In this document: positions 45,626 to 57,320 of the stretch, piece after piece
Layout: each line of letters starts with the position of its first letter
Position numbering within the stretch: the stretch's first letter is position 1
Program-made: the position numbers and the translations under genes
Origin: Alopecurus myosuroides
Taxonomy: Eukaryota; Streptophyta; Magnoliopsida; Poales; Poaceae
Direction of reading: 5' to 3'
DNA length: 64,000 bases
NCBI GenBank assembly: GCA_028641055.1
Contig: CM054062.1
Span: 140,968,682-141,032,681 of the forward strand
The notes under the pieces: generated by a model
Databases searched by the model: none
Seen by the model: the letters and a program-made list of their open reading frames with translations, nothing else
What the model was told of the DNA's origin: nothing

Positions 45626-46127
45626 CCCTCCGCACTCACCGCCCGCCGAGGTGCTTGCTGATCCCGCCTGCTACGAGCGGGAGTGAAGAAGTGGACCGAT
45701 GTGACTCAGGGCGGCGCCCTTCAGCAGGGGAGCTTTGCTGATGACGGGGCTCCCTCGCCAAGGGTCGGTGCCTCTAGAGGGAAAGGTGTCGAGGTCCCTC
45801 CTGAGACCGCGATGGTGGCGGCCCCGGGCTCCGCGGGCCTGGAGCAAGCCCTCGAGCCTTCGGCACAGATGCCGCCATGGTCTTGACATCGAGCGCGCCA
45901 GGAAACCCCATGCCGTCTGTGTCCTCCTCCCTCCAGGAGGTGCCCTTGAGCACGTCACCGCTCATCATGATGCATTGCGAGGGAGGCACTGGAGCACATC
46001 CCATTGACCCGACAGACGATAAGGTGGAGATCGAGACCCATATCACGAAGAAGGACTGCACTGGACCTCCTGCCTCATGGGCCAAGGGTTCTTCCAACCT
46101 CACGGCAAGCCCCTCCCCTGGACCGTC

Positions 46128-46708
46128 TGTCGGATATATGCCAAATGGGGGTGTATCCGGCATCGGCCAAAGGCCGAATTACCAGGGTTACCCGCAGGTA
46201 ATGGAGCAAAGTCCATTGGGCGCCCCAGTAAGCCGACACACAAGAAGCCGAATTCTAGAAGAACCCGGATCACGACCCAATACGTGGTCTAACATGGAGA
46301 AGAAGCCGGATGCCTTGATTTCCAAGAGTAGGACTACTTTATGTAGTCTTCTAGGTTTCCTTTCCTGTAAGCCCTAGTCCGGCTATCTATATAAAGCCGG
46401 ATGGGAGCAGTCGAAAGACAGAGGAGAACATAATAGATAAGTTCGAATAGCTAGAAGCCAACTCGCCGGAAAGTTCATCCTCGCCGAATTGGCGAAACCC
46501 TACTCACATTGTACTTTGTATACTTCAGGCTTCAGCCCATATTTAGTGAGATTGCAGGAGTAGGAACACCGCCTTAGTGGCGACGTACCGAACCTGGGTA
46601 AATCGTGTCCTCGTTTCCACTCTCCCATGTTTCCACTCTCCCACGTTTCCACCCACGACTCTAACATCATGCATTATGGAACCCCTTCCATGAACATAAC
46701 TAAGAACA
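46128..46708 (+). repeat. 5' LTR of Gypsy-3 (right edge approximate)
   Basis: Starts TGTCGGATATATGCC; TATA box tatataaa at 46388-46395 within CTATCTATATAAAGCCGG. After the LTR, 46717-46736 reads TTGGTGCTCACCGTGGGGCC, a decayed form of the TTGGCGCCCACCGTGGGGC primer site seen in the small Gypsy element. The right LTR edge is uncertain (an AACA ends at 46708). Confidence 0.6.
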
Positions 46709-46859
46709 CTCGACGGTTGGTGCTCACCGTGGGGCCAGCGGCGTCAGGAGTCATGTTTCGAGCGGGAATACTCGGCAGAATCGGCAGCACGATTACTGTC
46801 GGAAGCCTAGAATTTAACGAGAACGTCGGGCGCTTCAACAACAATGGATCCTTTATGCC

Positions 46860-49800
46860 GACACGGAATCACCTGGTAAGTGCTTGCGTCCTTCCTATCG
46901 GATCTGCTAATTTTTTCATAGGTTTAACGGTGGAAGCAATGGGTTTCCATGGTGGAAACAAATTTATCCCACCCGCCCTATGCCTAGTTGAAGACGGCTT
47001 TAATGCCAGATTATCTCTGATACGCCTTACTCATACATTGGGGCAGACCAAGACTTATTAAACGCATATCGCCAAAGCATAACTAGATTTGCTGCCTCTC
47101 AGGAGATGCTTGCACCTAGATCGCACATTTTGGCATGGTGCAATCAGAGATCGCTGGAAACACAGATGGAGAAAATCTCGTGGAGAAGGCAGAAAATATA
47201 AATCCCACTGATAAGGTGGATGACCTGGAACCCGCTAATCAGGCGACAAGCTTGCAAGCCGAATCTATTCTAGCAGCTCTTGAAGCAAAACTAGATTCGG
47301 AAACCGGATCTGCAGGTTTCAACTCAGATTCCAATGATGATGAAGATGCTTTCGAAATAAAAATCAAATCCATGCAGGGAAGCTTCCATGAAGTACTCAT
47401 GGCTAAACCGACGCCAAAGTCGGATGCCGAGGAAGAAGATCCCAAAATACCTCCGCCAGCTGATCAGGAGGACGGAGAAGAAGAAGAAGATGGCGAGGAG
47501 AGTCCGTCTTATCCTGATGTTAAAATACTGACGGAAGATGAACCTCAGGAAAAGCCTCCATCCTCCAAGAAGAAGAAAAAATCCGCCGAAAATTGTTCAC
47601 CAAGGCCTAGAAGAAAAAGACGGATAAATTAGCTGAGATAGCCAACCGGAATCTGGAAGTCGGAGGAGGTAGCGGTGTAAAGACGGAGGAAAAGAGAAGC
47701 AACAGATTGAAGTAGTGCCCGTTCCTCAAATGTCGGAACAGGAAGAAATCTATCTAATTCGAACCTCAGTTGCAAAAGGTGAGCCACCGGAAGTGCTGGA
47801 AGCCAGGAGACAAGCCATAATGCGGCAACAACAACATCTTTTTCGGACTTGGGAAAATATCCTCAAAACCCAGGCTGACGTCAAACTGCAGCAGGAAGAA
47901 ATTGAGGAATATGAGCGCCATAACAGATCGGGAATTAAACTCACGAGATTACCAAGAATTGCAAAATTGGAAGAACTGCCAGCTAAACAGAGGTTTGAAA
48001 ACACGTCTTGGCAAAGGCATGTAACATCATAAACGCTAAGGGCTAATGCATCTATAAAACAGCAGCCGAGAACGCAGAAGCCACATTTTCCATCCTCAAT
48101 GATGACCTTTACTACAATGATGAAAAGCTTCAAGGAGTGTAAGCTTTCCTAGGAAAATCATTACAACAGCAGAAGCGAGGCCAAGCACGTTCGGGTAAGT
48201 TACATGATGATTCTTCTTTATGCAAAACTACCACGTGTGCTGCTGCAGCACCCGATCTAAGCGAACCCGGAGATTCAGGAAGTTCAAAGGGAAAGAATGA
48301 AGATCCTAAGAAGGACATGAAAATCCCGGACAACAAGGATGCAACATCCATAATAGGGTCTCACCCTCCTAAGGATGGCAATTTTAACCGTGGGTACGGG
48401 TATTCGCGGGTATTCGACCCGTATGGGCAGCGTATGTGTACACTTTTATACCTATGGGTAGTACCCGTACCCTACCCATCAAGTCATGGGTAGGTCATGG
48501 GTATCAGATTGTACTCGTGGGTATACCCATACCCTACCCATTTATACTGACACGTGGGCCACTTTGGCCATATGTAGCCCAGCAGGAAGCAACCCACAAG
48601 GCCATGGCTGCAGGTTTAAGGCGATGAGGAGAAGGTTCGGTCAAAGTGTCGTCGTAATCCCCTCATCTCCCAAATATCCCCAAATTTCAATCACTCCTTA
48701 ATCCTCTCATCTTCTAAATACTCAAACTAAGAAGATAAATTCCCAACGTTGAGACATACAATTGATCAAACTGATAGTTTTGTCAAATGTTCTATGAATG
48801 AATATAATAAGTTGTGTACCCATCGGGTATCCAATGTGTACGAGTATCCGCCGGGTATGGGTATGGGTAGAATTTCATACCCATGGGTACGGGTATGGGT
48901 AGAGATTTCTACCCGTTGACTATACGAGTATGGGTATGGTATTGCTCTACCCGCCCCATACCCTACCCATTGCCATCCTTACACCCTCCAAAAGGCAATG
49001 GCAAGACAAAAACCTGGTATGATAAGGATCGGGAAGATCAAAACCGGAAATTCGGAAAAGCAATGCCGCCTTCGACAAACCCGACCGATAAAGAGAGAAG
49101 ATACGAACATTCTCACAGGCATGAGAGAGACCAAATCCCACCAAGGAACAAAGAACGTGCGAGGAGTAGGACTCCACCTTATTCCAAAGGACGGGATGCT
49201 GAATGATACACGGATGAGCCTAGAAGAGTGTATTCATGCAATAATGGACCAGAGAGAAGTAGATCCCCATCTGTTCATTCAGTCGGAAGGTATTTTGCAC
49301 AAGCCGATAAGGCGGAAAGAGATGATCTGTATTCGGTCCAAAGTGTTTTACTGTCAGGATCCACGACATCAATCTACATGCTAGCTTTGCCAAAGTTGGG
49401 ACAACTTATCAAAAGTATACTGGAAGCACATACCCGGATAAATGGATCACAGACTACTATACTGTCGTCGAGATAAACAAAGGGACATATTTGGAAGCTA
49501 TGAAGTTCTTGCCCCTGATGTTGCTGGATGGAGCGCGTGACTAGATCAGTGGGCTTCCATCAAGAACGGTGGATAGCTGGGAGGATATGGCTAAGGTATT
49601 TTCCCAAAATTTCCGTGGCACGTACAAACATGCCAAAATCATTAACCAGTTGAACTGTTTCGTCCAATATGAAGACGAGTCATATGTTAACTTTATCTCA
49701 AAATAGACTGCAATGAAGATTAGCTACTTTGGAGTAAGCGACGTTCAAGCAATGCATGCTTTCGTCAATGGGCTAAAACCCGGACTCGTACCGTTCATGG

Positions 49801-50595
49801 TTGGATAAAAAACGCATAAGGACTTAGGTTATATGCCGACAACGGCCAATGAGCATGCATCGGCCGAAGATGACATCGGAGCAAGAGGCGGAAATATAGA
49901 TGCACTTGTCCAAGCTAAAAAGATGGCTCAGTCTGATAAGAAAACCACTTCAGAGACCCAACAAAAGTCCAAAGAAGTAATTGCAGCCTTTGGAAAAACT
50001 ACTCCAGTAGATGTATAGGCAAAAGCGGGGAAAGCAAGGAACCCATCTCCTACTCTAAGGAAGAGTGGGAAAAAATCAAAGGGGAACAGTGCATTCACCA
50101 CTCACAGTTTGGAAAACCAAACCATACAAACCAGCAATGCCGGCTTAACAAGCACATGAAGAGCATCGCTGGAACCAGGAACAAAGGGAAGAATTCCAAG
50201 AGGAAATTCAACAAGAAAAAGCCGAAAGCTGAGAAAGACGAAAGTGAGTCTGAAACTGATGAAAAAATCCAGGAGTAGCAACGGAAAGGCAAACCCAAAT
50301 TCCCGAGAGTCGAAAGAGAATGCAATTTAACTTTCCTTGGAACACCATCAATTAAGCAAGTGAACCGGTCATGGAGAGAAATTAATGCCGTCGTTCCACC
50401 AACTCCAAAGTACCTAAAGTATGCAAAGATGCTAATTACATGGGATCAGTCAGATCATCCTGATAATATTCCGGAATCTGGCACACATGACCTGATAGTA
50501 AGCCCTATTGTGCAAAACACAAGGCTCAGGAGAGTGCTAATGGATGGAGGATCAAGCATCAACATAATGTACTTGAGGACTTTGAAGAAATGGCA
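46860..50595 (+). pseudogene. gag: Gypsy-3 gag and start of protease (decayed)
   Basis: An acidic, disordered N-terminal part (47135-47632, many Glu/Asp, then KKKKK) is followed by a Gln/Glu-rich helix (47715-48032: EEIYLIRTSVAKGEPPEVLE). Next is the hAT insertion, a charged linker (DKERRYEHSHRHERDQIPP), and the capsid core (49430-49810: TYLEAMKFLPLMLLDGA, WEDMAKVFSQNFRGTY, ALPKLGQLI upstream). A zinc-binding-like stretch is near 50085 (CIHHSQFGKPNHTNQQC). The protease begins near 50535 with LMDGGSSINIMYL, whose DGG is the expected catalytic triplet; G2 interrupts it at 50595. Stops near 49544, 49706, 49808 and 50017 make it non-functional. Confidence 0.75.
48370..48981. mobile_element. Non-autonomous hAT transposon (612 bp)
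   Basis: Perfect 13-bp terminal inverted repeats TAAGGATGGCAAT (48370-48382) and ATTGCCATCCTTA (48969-48981), flanked by a perfect 8-bp target duplication CACCCTCC (48362-48369, 48982-48989), the size typical of hAT elements. Both subterminal parts are filled with GGGTAYGGGTA / TACCCRTACCC words in inverted orientation, a known hAT pattern that could bind transposase. It encodes no transposase (longest frame 71 codons) and so needs one from elsewhere. It sits in the Gypsy-3 gag gene. Confidence 0.93.
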
Positions 50596-52011
50596 TGATG
50601 TCTACGCACGCTTCTATTCTTGTAGACAGTGTTGGGCCTCCAAGTGCAGAGGTTAGTAGAATAGCATCAAGTTTCCTTTAAGTGGGTCACCCAAGGTTTA
50701 TCGAACTCAGGGAGGTAGAGGTCAAAGATATCCCTCTCAAGCAACCCTGCAATCAAGATACAAGAAGTCTCTTGTGTCCCCAACACACCCAATATACTTG
50801 TCAGGTATATAGGTGCACTAGTTCGGCGAAGAGAGAGTAAAATGCAAGTAATATGGATGATAATAAGTGACAATAGCAATCTGAAATAAAAATGGCAGCA
50901 AGCAAACATGTAGCAGAACTGGCGGAAAACGGTGTTTCAATGCTTGGAAATAAGGCCTAGGGCTCCTACTTTCACTAGTGGACACTCTCAACAATGCTCA
51001 CATAATTGAATGCATAAATATCATTTCTTCACTATGCTACCGCGAACCACTCTCCGATCGAATAACGAACACTAAGCATTGTGTAGGGCTTTAACAACAC
51101 TCCTCAAGTCTATATTCCCTCTCTAGGTCACCCCAATGTCACTACGAGTGCCATAAATTATTAAACAAACGCCACAATTTCATAGGTTCACCTTCCAACA
51201 CAAGATATAAATATTATGCTAAACCACACGGAGCACACACTGTCACCTTTTCCACGTGATCAAAGGGTTTATGGAGATCTCATAACAAAACCACTCGAGT
51301 AGCATAACAGATGAAGAGTAACATCTACATATTCAACTAGATTACAAAGCTCATGATCACATAAAGATCACACCATGGGAGAGAGAGATGAACCACATAG
51401 CTACCGGTAGAGCCCTCAGCCCCGGGGGAGAACTACTCCCTCCTCATCATAGGAGACAGCAACAGCGATGGAGATGGCGGTGGAGTCGATGGAGATGGCT
51501 TCCGGGGGAACTTCCCCGTCCTGGCAGGGTGCCAGAACAGAGATCTGTCCCCCGAAACTTGTCGGTGGCGGCGGCGGAGCTACGGATCTATTTTGCAGAA
51601 AAGGTCGATCCCTTTAGGGTTTATGCCTCGGGGAGTATATATGGGCGAAAGGGCGATGCCGGGAGGTGGCCAGGGGCCCACACCTCTAGGTGGCGCGGCC
51701 AGGGGGTGGTGGCGCCACCCTATGGTGTGGCCACCTTGTGGCCCCCCTCCGGGGCTCTTCGAGACTTCTAGATTCTTCCGGGACTTTTAGGACTTCTGGC
51801 TTTCGAATTTTCCAATTCCGAGAATATTTCCAGAACAACTTTTCTGAAATTAAAAACAGCACAAAACATGGAACTAGCTCTGTGGCATCTTGTTAATAGG
51901 TTAGTCCCGGAAAACATAAGAAAATGTAGGAAAACATACGGAAAACATGTAGCAATTGGCATAATATCAACATGGAACATCAGAAATTATAGATACGTTT
52001 GAGACGTATCA
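50596..52011 (-). repeat. 3' LTR (left) of G2
   Basis: TGATGTCTACGCACG to GAGACGTATCA. TATATA on the minus strand near 51637-51643 ('gagtatatatgggcg' on the plus strand). Carries about 22 bp near 51606-51630 that the right LTR lacks. Confidence 0.82.
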
Positions 52012-54726
52012 ACAATCCCCAAGCTTAGTTCCTACTCGTCCTCGAGTAGGTAAACGATAAAACAAAATAATTTCTGAGGTGACATGCTACCACACAATCT
52101 TGATAATAATTTGTAAAGTAGAGCATGTAAACTAGGATCAAATTAACTAAAGCTGTGATCTATATTTGATATCAACAAGTAATGCATAAACAAAGAAGAA
52201 AGAAGTAAAAACCTTTAATGAATCAATACTAAAAGACCATCAACCGGGCAAAGTTTATTAGAGATGATTTAAGCTTTCAAGAACAACAATATCATGCACG
52301 TCAAACTATCTTCACAACCCCTGTTAGGATCAAGTCAAGCTTTCCACACGATGCAATGCTTGAATCTTAAACTATTTGCGCACTAAAAACAAGCAAGTGT
52401 TCTGCATTGGTACCTGGCACCGGGATGTTATGGCTAAGAGAACATTATGGGTGGTTTGGAAGGTCAATGGAAGAAAGGCTCACAAAGCTGAAAGTGGTCA
52501 TTAGATAAGAGGAAGTCTTACAAGTGAAGCTATGCAAGGAGTAGGGATTTCCACACAATGGATGCACATAGAGCTATAACTGTATGAAAGCTCTCGAATG
52601 GAAGTAGTGGGGGTGCATCCAACTTGCTTGCTCACGAAGACATAGAGCTCATTTGAGGAGGCTCATCATTGGAATATACAAGCCAAGTTCTATAATGTAA
52701 AGTTCCCCACATAGTTATGAATGATAATAATATGAAAACTCTCTCCAAACTGAAGTATTGGTGCTAAACATGAAGCACAATTGTGGTATAAAGGATAGTG
52801 ATGCTCCCCCTCTCTCTTTATTCTCCCTTTGGCCCTTTTCCTTTTTTCTTTTTGGGATTTTTCTTTTTTTTTCATTTTTTTATATATCCTCACCGGTAGG
52901 GGCAACATCCTATATTACAATGAATCATCACACTTTTAGTACTCATAACTCATAAAGAAATATCTCTGATTTCTCTAACTGCATGCTCCTGCCAGTGTAG
53001 CAGTATGCATAAATAACCATGAAGCTCATCATCAAGTAATATAATGGAGGTGGATGTTGTGCAGCAATATATCTCGGAATGGCTATAGAAATGCCATGAT
53101 AGGTAGGTATGGTGGCTGTTTTGAGGAAGAATATATGGGCTTATGTGTAGGAGAACAAAGTCCTCCCACGGGATTTGGATGCACTGGCGAAGTTTGGACC
53201 AACTCTCAATGTGAGAAAGGGTAATGCACAGTACCGAAGAGGCTAGCAAATATGGATGGTGGAAGTGCCAGGAACCGCAACATAGACTCACAAGTTAAAA
53301 GATTGCAGCAAGCAAATCATCTTACAAGGCAAAGTGCAAATCACTCCAAGAGGGTCCATGGCAGTGACAAGTCACTGTTAGCTACCCCGACCGTAGCGCG
53401 TAAGAAAAGGCCGATCAGAAATGTATCACTCGTAACAATCATATACCATTGTTTCTATCAGCTGGTGATTTAAGTGTGGCACAGTTTCAAGTTTCTCAGA
53501 CCAACCATTAAAAGTTTATACTTACTAGTCCTTCCCGTTTATCCATTAAGCAAATTAATATCTCAAAACAACAGCAATGATTCAAGTGAAGCAGTTTAGT
53601 GATCTACAAGACCATGCGAATTTTTCCACTATACCAACTATCACATAAGCATTTCTATTCCCAACCAAGCACATATATGAGAACCACCTAACTACAAAAT
53701 CTAACAGCTCTGAATAAGAGATGCATGAAAACAAAGGCTAAACGCAGTACTAGCAAAAAGTGAAAACTCACAGAACAATAAGAATGAAAACTAGAGTGAT
53801 CTAAGCAATGAAAACAGAGCGTGTCTCTCTCCCACACAAGTATGATAAGAACCAACCATTTATTACAGCAAATAAAACCAAACAAAATGAAAACAAAAAT
53901 AAAATACGCTCCAAGTAAAGCACATAAGATGCGACCGAATAAAAATATAGTTTCACTAGAAGTGACCTGATAATTTGTCGATGAAGAAGGGGATGCCTTG
54001 GGAATCCTCAAACTTAAATGCTTGAGTTTTCTTGGAATTTGCTTGGATGTAACACCGGGGCATCCCCAAGCTTAGGCTTTTCACTCTTCTTGATCACATC
54101 ATATCATCCTCTTCTCTTGACCCTTGAAAACTTCCTTCACACCAAAATTCTCACAATGTTCATTAGCAACGTTAGTGCGATTGAAATAATAAATTCACAT
54201 GGTTCAGTTTCAACACAAGTCTAACACTTAAAAACACATTATCTACTGTCACAACTTATTTCAAAACTCTTTTTCTCAAAAGAACACCAAAATAAAGAGA
54301 TTAAGATGCAAATGCGATAAATGGCAGAAATCTGTCAAAACAGAACAACGTGTAAAGATCGATTTTTTCAAAAATATTTTGTTGCTCAAATAAAAACGTG
54401 TTATTCTAAGAAAAATTTTGTATATAACTCAGGATTAAGCACAAAAAAGCTCAGGTCATTTTCAATTTTCTGTGGTTTTATACAGAATAAACATTGGACA
54501 GAAGAAATCTGTTTCCTGCGCAGAAATCCGAAATATAGCCTCAACTTTCCACTAGAGGCTTTACTTGGCTCAACAAAAAATTAAAAGAAAAGATACAGAG
54601 GGGTTGCTAAGGAAATAGATAACATCCAGGTGCAAATAAAACAAAAGAAAACGAAGGAAAATGGGTTGAAAACAGAGAAATAAAACGGGTTGTTTCCCGG
54701 TAGCGCTTTTCTTTAAAGCCTTTTAG
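52012..54726 (-). other. G2 3' non-coding region
   Basis: No gene. The LTR-adjacent part (52012-52110) and 53930-54150 match the corresponding parts of G1. It carries a second PPT-like GGCATCCCCAAGCTTAGG at 54059-54076 and a decayed partner near 53990-54013. A T-rich stretch ('ttttctttttgggatttttc') lies near 52840-52880. Confidence 0.65.
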
Positions 54727-55554
54727 CTAGGCATGATAATTTGAGAAGATGCTCACATAAGAATAAGAGCTGAAGCACAATAAGAGAACATAAATAAGCA
54801 AATATATAACACATTTAATTCTAACCCACTTCCTATGAAAAAGAATCTTGTAGAAAAACAAACCAACAAAGCACAAAGTGACTAGCATAGGAAGACAAAG
54901 TAAGTGCAACTTCAAAAATTTCAACATAAAGAGGGGAAACTTCATATTGTTGAGATGCATAAAACCATGTTTCCCTATATCATAATAACTTTCAGTAGCA
55001 TCAAGAATAAAATTAACAATATAGTTATCACATAAAACATTCTTATCACAAGCCACATGCATAAAAGAATGAATACTCTCCACATAAGCATAGTCATTCC
55101 TATTAATAGTAGTGTGAGCAAATTCAACAAAATAGCTACCATTATTATTCTCATCACCATACATATTAAATATAGGAGGCATATTATAATCATAATTAAC
55201 TTTTTCCTCAATAGTAGGTGGACTTAAAATGTCATATTCATCATGGTAAACAGGTGGAACTAGAATACCACAATCATTATAATCATCATATATTGGAGGC
55301 AAGGTATCATCAAAGAAAATTTCCTCCTCAAAACTTGGGGGACTAAAAATATCATATTCATATAAACTAGCTTCTCCAAGCTTAGACTTTTCCATAGCAT
55401 TAGCAATAATGGTGTTCAAAGAATTCATACTAATAACATTGCTATTAGCATGCAAATAAAGCTCCACATGTTTTTTAATTTTCTCTTCAAACACTTTATG
55501 TCCTAACTCAAGATAAATATTATAAAGCTCTCTCATATTTTTGTTGTTTTCCAT
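54727..55554 (-). CDS. G2 orphan ORF, 275 aa, acidic N-terminal part with repeats and two hydrophobic C-terminal segments
   Basis: Intact ORF starting MENNKNMRELYNIYLELGHK about 140 bp downstream of the PBS, in the place of gag. Residues 10-60 look helical (KVFEEKIKKHVELYLHANSN). An acidic Tyr/Pro-rich repeat occurs twice, at about 67-94 and 107-134 (EYDIFSPP..EE..., EYDILSPP..EE...), each with MPPI or LPPI plus acidic residues. Residues about 204-240 (MKFPLFMLKFLKLHLLCLPM, then LVTLCFVGLFFYKILF) and 246-270 (IKCVIYLLIYVLLLCF) are strongly hydrophobic, so a membrane-anchored product with a short basic loop (HRKWVR) between two spans is plausible. It resembles no Gag, protease or envelope domain known to me; I recall similar hypothetical proteins in wheat-group repeats, but no function. 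No internal stop despite the age of the LTRs. Confidence 0.6.
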   Translation of the reverse strand: MENNKNMRELYNIYLELGHKVFEEKIKKHVELYLHANSNVISMNSLNTIIANAMEKSKLGEASLYEYDIFSPPSFEEEIFFDDTLPPIYDDYNDCGILVPPVYHDEYDILSPPTIEEKVNYDYNMPPIFNMYGDENNNGSYFVEFAHTTINRNDYAYVESIHSFMHVACDKNVLCDNYIVNFILDATESYYDIGKHGFMHLNNMKFPLFMLKFLKLHLLCLPMLVTLCFVGLFFYKILFHRKWVRIKCVIYLLIYVLLLCFSSYSYVSIFSNYHA

Positions 55555-55694
55555 TTAAGCATAAAGATAAAAACAAGTAACAAGTAAAAATAAGCCTAAC
55601 TAGTGAAAACAAGAAACAAAAAGATATAATTGCAGAATCTAAAGGAAATAACTTCGAGCACTCACACCCGAGGATGTGAGAAACTATTACCTTA

Positions 55695-55714
55695 CCTCCC
55701 CGGCAACGGCGCTA
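55695..55714 (-). other. Primer-binding site of G2
   Basis: The minus strand reads TAGCGCCGTTGCCGGGGAGG, close to the G1 site, 10 bp from the right LTR. Confidence 0.65.
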
Positions 55715-55724
55715 GAAAAGAGGT

Positions 55725-57119
55725 TGATGTCTACGCACGCTTCTATTCTTGTAGACAGTGTTGGGCCTCGAAGTGCAGAGGTTTGTAGAACAGTAGAAAG
55801 TTTCCCTTAAGTGGATCACCCAAGGTTTATCGAGCTCAGGGAGGTAGAGGTCAAAGATATCCCTCTCAAGCAACCCTGCAATCAAGATACAAGAAGTCTC
55901 TTGTGTCCCCAACACACCCAATATACTTGTCAGGTATACAGGTGCACTAGTTCGGTGAAGAGAGAGTAAAATTCAAGTAATATGGATGATAATAAGTGAC
56001 AATAGCAATCTGAAATAAAAATGGCAGCAAGCAAACATGTAGCAGAACAGGCGGAAAACGGTGTTTCAATGCTTGAAATAAGGCCTAGGGCTCCTACTTT
56101 CACTAGTGGACACTCTCAACAATGCTCACATAATTGAATGCATAAATATCATTTCTTCACTAAGCTACTCCGAACCACTCTCCGGTCGAATAACAAACAC
56201 TAATCATTGCGTAGGGATTTAACAACACTCCTCAAGTCTATATTACCTCTCTAGGGCACCCCAATGTCACAACGAGCGCCATAAATTAGTAAAAAAACGC
56301 CATAATTTCATAGGTTCACCTTCCAACACAAGATATAAATATCATGCTAAACCACACGGAGCACACATTGTTACCTTTGCCCCGTGATCAAAGGGTTTAC
56401 AGAGATCTCATAACAAAACCACTCGAGTAGCATAACAGATGAAGAGTAACATCTACATATTCAACTAGATTACAAAGCTCATGATCACATAAAGATCACA
56501 CCATGGGAGAGAGAGAGATGAACCACATACCTACCGGTAGAGCCCTCAGCCCCGGGGGAGAACTACTCCCTCCTCATCATAGGAGATAATAACGACAATG
56601 GAGATGGCGATAGAGTCGATGGAGATGGCTTCCGGGGGCACTTCCCCATCCTAACAGGGTGCCATAACAGAGATCTGTCCCCCGAAACTTGTAGGTGGCA
56701 GCGACGGATCTACGGATGTATTTTGCGGAAAAGGCCGGCGAGTATATATGGGCGAAAGGGTGATGCCGGGAGGTGGCGAGGGGGCCCACACCCCTAGGTG
56801 GCGCGGCCAGGGGGTGGTGGCGCCACCCTATGTTGGGGCCACCCTGTGGCCCCCCTCCGGGGCTCTTCGGGGCTTATGGATGCTTCCGGGACTTTTAGGA
56901 CTTCTGGCTTTCGACTTTTCCAATTCCGAGAATATTTCCAGAACAACTTTTCTGAAACTAAAAACAACAGAAAATAGGGAACTGGCTCTGTGGCATCTTG
57001 TTAATAGGTTAGCCCCGGAAAACATAAGAAAACGTAGGAAAACATACAGAAAACATGTAGCAATTGGCATAATATCAACATGGAACATCAGAAATTATAG
57101 ATACGTTTGAGACGTATCA
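55725..57119 (-). repeat. 5' LTR (right) of G2
   Basis: TGATGTCTACGCACG to GAGACGTATCA, 1395 bp; minus-strand TATATA near 56743-56749 preceded by GGCGAAAGG context. Shorter than its partner by one small deletion upstream of the TATA region and a few single bases. Confidence 0.82.
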
Positions 57120-57320
57120 CTGCACCTGTCACAAACCCAGCTCAGGCATAGCAATGTATGGTTTCACGACATTGTTCCTGGAAGGAAACCAACTTCCCTA
57201 GAAGTAACCTTCAGAAAGGCGGATCACTTTCCTCAGGAGATGATATCGTTTGAGGTAGTACTGTTTGAAAGCGTATACCACGCGATACTTGGACGCCCGG
57301 GTTCGCCAAATTTCTGGCGA
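57120..57320 (+). pseudogene. Gypsy-3 protease, continuation after G2
   Basis: Resumes FHDIVPGRK-like, then QEMISFEVVLFESVYHAILG with RP, the usual end of a Gypsy aspartic protease, followed after a one-base slip by FAKFLA. It stops at the CACTA terminus at 57321. It confirms that the DNA left and right of G2 was one gene. Confidence 0.7.

Larger units (their letters stand above)
24873..46127 (+). pseudogene. Decayed 'putative gypsy-type transposon' (Transposase_28) gene, split by several insertions
   Basis: Gene segments are 24873-25110, 33633-35062, 35545-36692 and 45631-46127. Start MSQQAKKSNGKKTVK. Across the LARD-B site the frame continues ALDIHVF into SCFLISGLVPSMSRFF, then LHPNAVLGLSVF, a stop, VALFHHYFYPTVE, and KKWDEWMHRRLFLRF, the pattern of the plant domain Pfam calls Transposase_28. 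Despite the name it is not a DNA transposase; it occurs as an accessory ORF of Gypsy-derived elements. Farther on come degenerate Pro/Ala/Arg-rich parts and a likely intron (cagtaagttt at about 36458 to gatgtag at about 36529). Several stops and frame changes show it is dead. The function of the intact protein is unknown. Confidence 0.65.
50596..57119 (-). mobile_element. G2: non-autonomous Gypsy element with an orphan ORF in place of gag-pol
   Basis: LTRs 50596-52011 (1416 bp) and 55725-57119 (1395 bp), minus orientation, PBS at 55695-55714, polypurine tract 'aagcttggggattgt' beside the left LTR. LTR ends are TGATACGTC and GTAGACATCA. The internal domain is 3.7 kb: one 275-codon ORF (55554-54727) where gag should start, then non-coding DNA shared in part with G1. 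No gag, protease or pol. The flanks (tggca / ctgca) are not a clean target duplication, but the Gypsy-3 coding sequence resumes after it. Confidence 0.82.
46128..57320 (+). mobile_element. Gypsy-3: plus-strand Gypsy element, 5' part, with three nested insertions
   Basis: Own segments are 46128-48369, 48990-50595 and 57120-57320, followed by the CACTA insertion at 57321. Order: 5' LTR, PBS-like site, gag, start of protease. The rest (reverse transcriptase to integrase, 3' LTR) must lie beyond the CACTA element, outside the window. Stop codons and frame breaks show an old copy. Confidence 0.7.

Noticed and set aside
46627..47061. Separate small gene of 144 codons after the Gypsy-3 LTR
   Set aside because: It starts inside the LTR and overlaps the primer-site region; its end is better read as leader and damaged start of gag.
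50591..57124. Clean 5-bp target duplication for G2
   Set aside because: The flanks tggca and ctgca agree at only three of five bases; the element ends rest on LTR homology and on the resumed Gypsy-3 frame instead.
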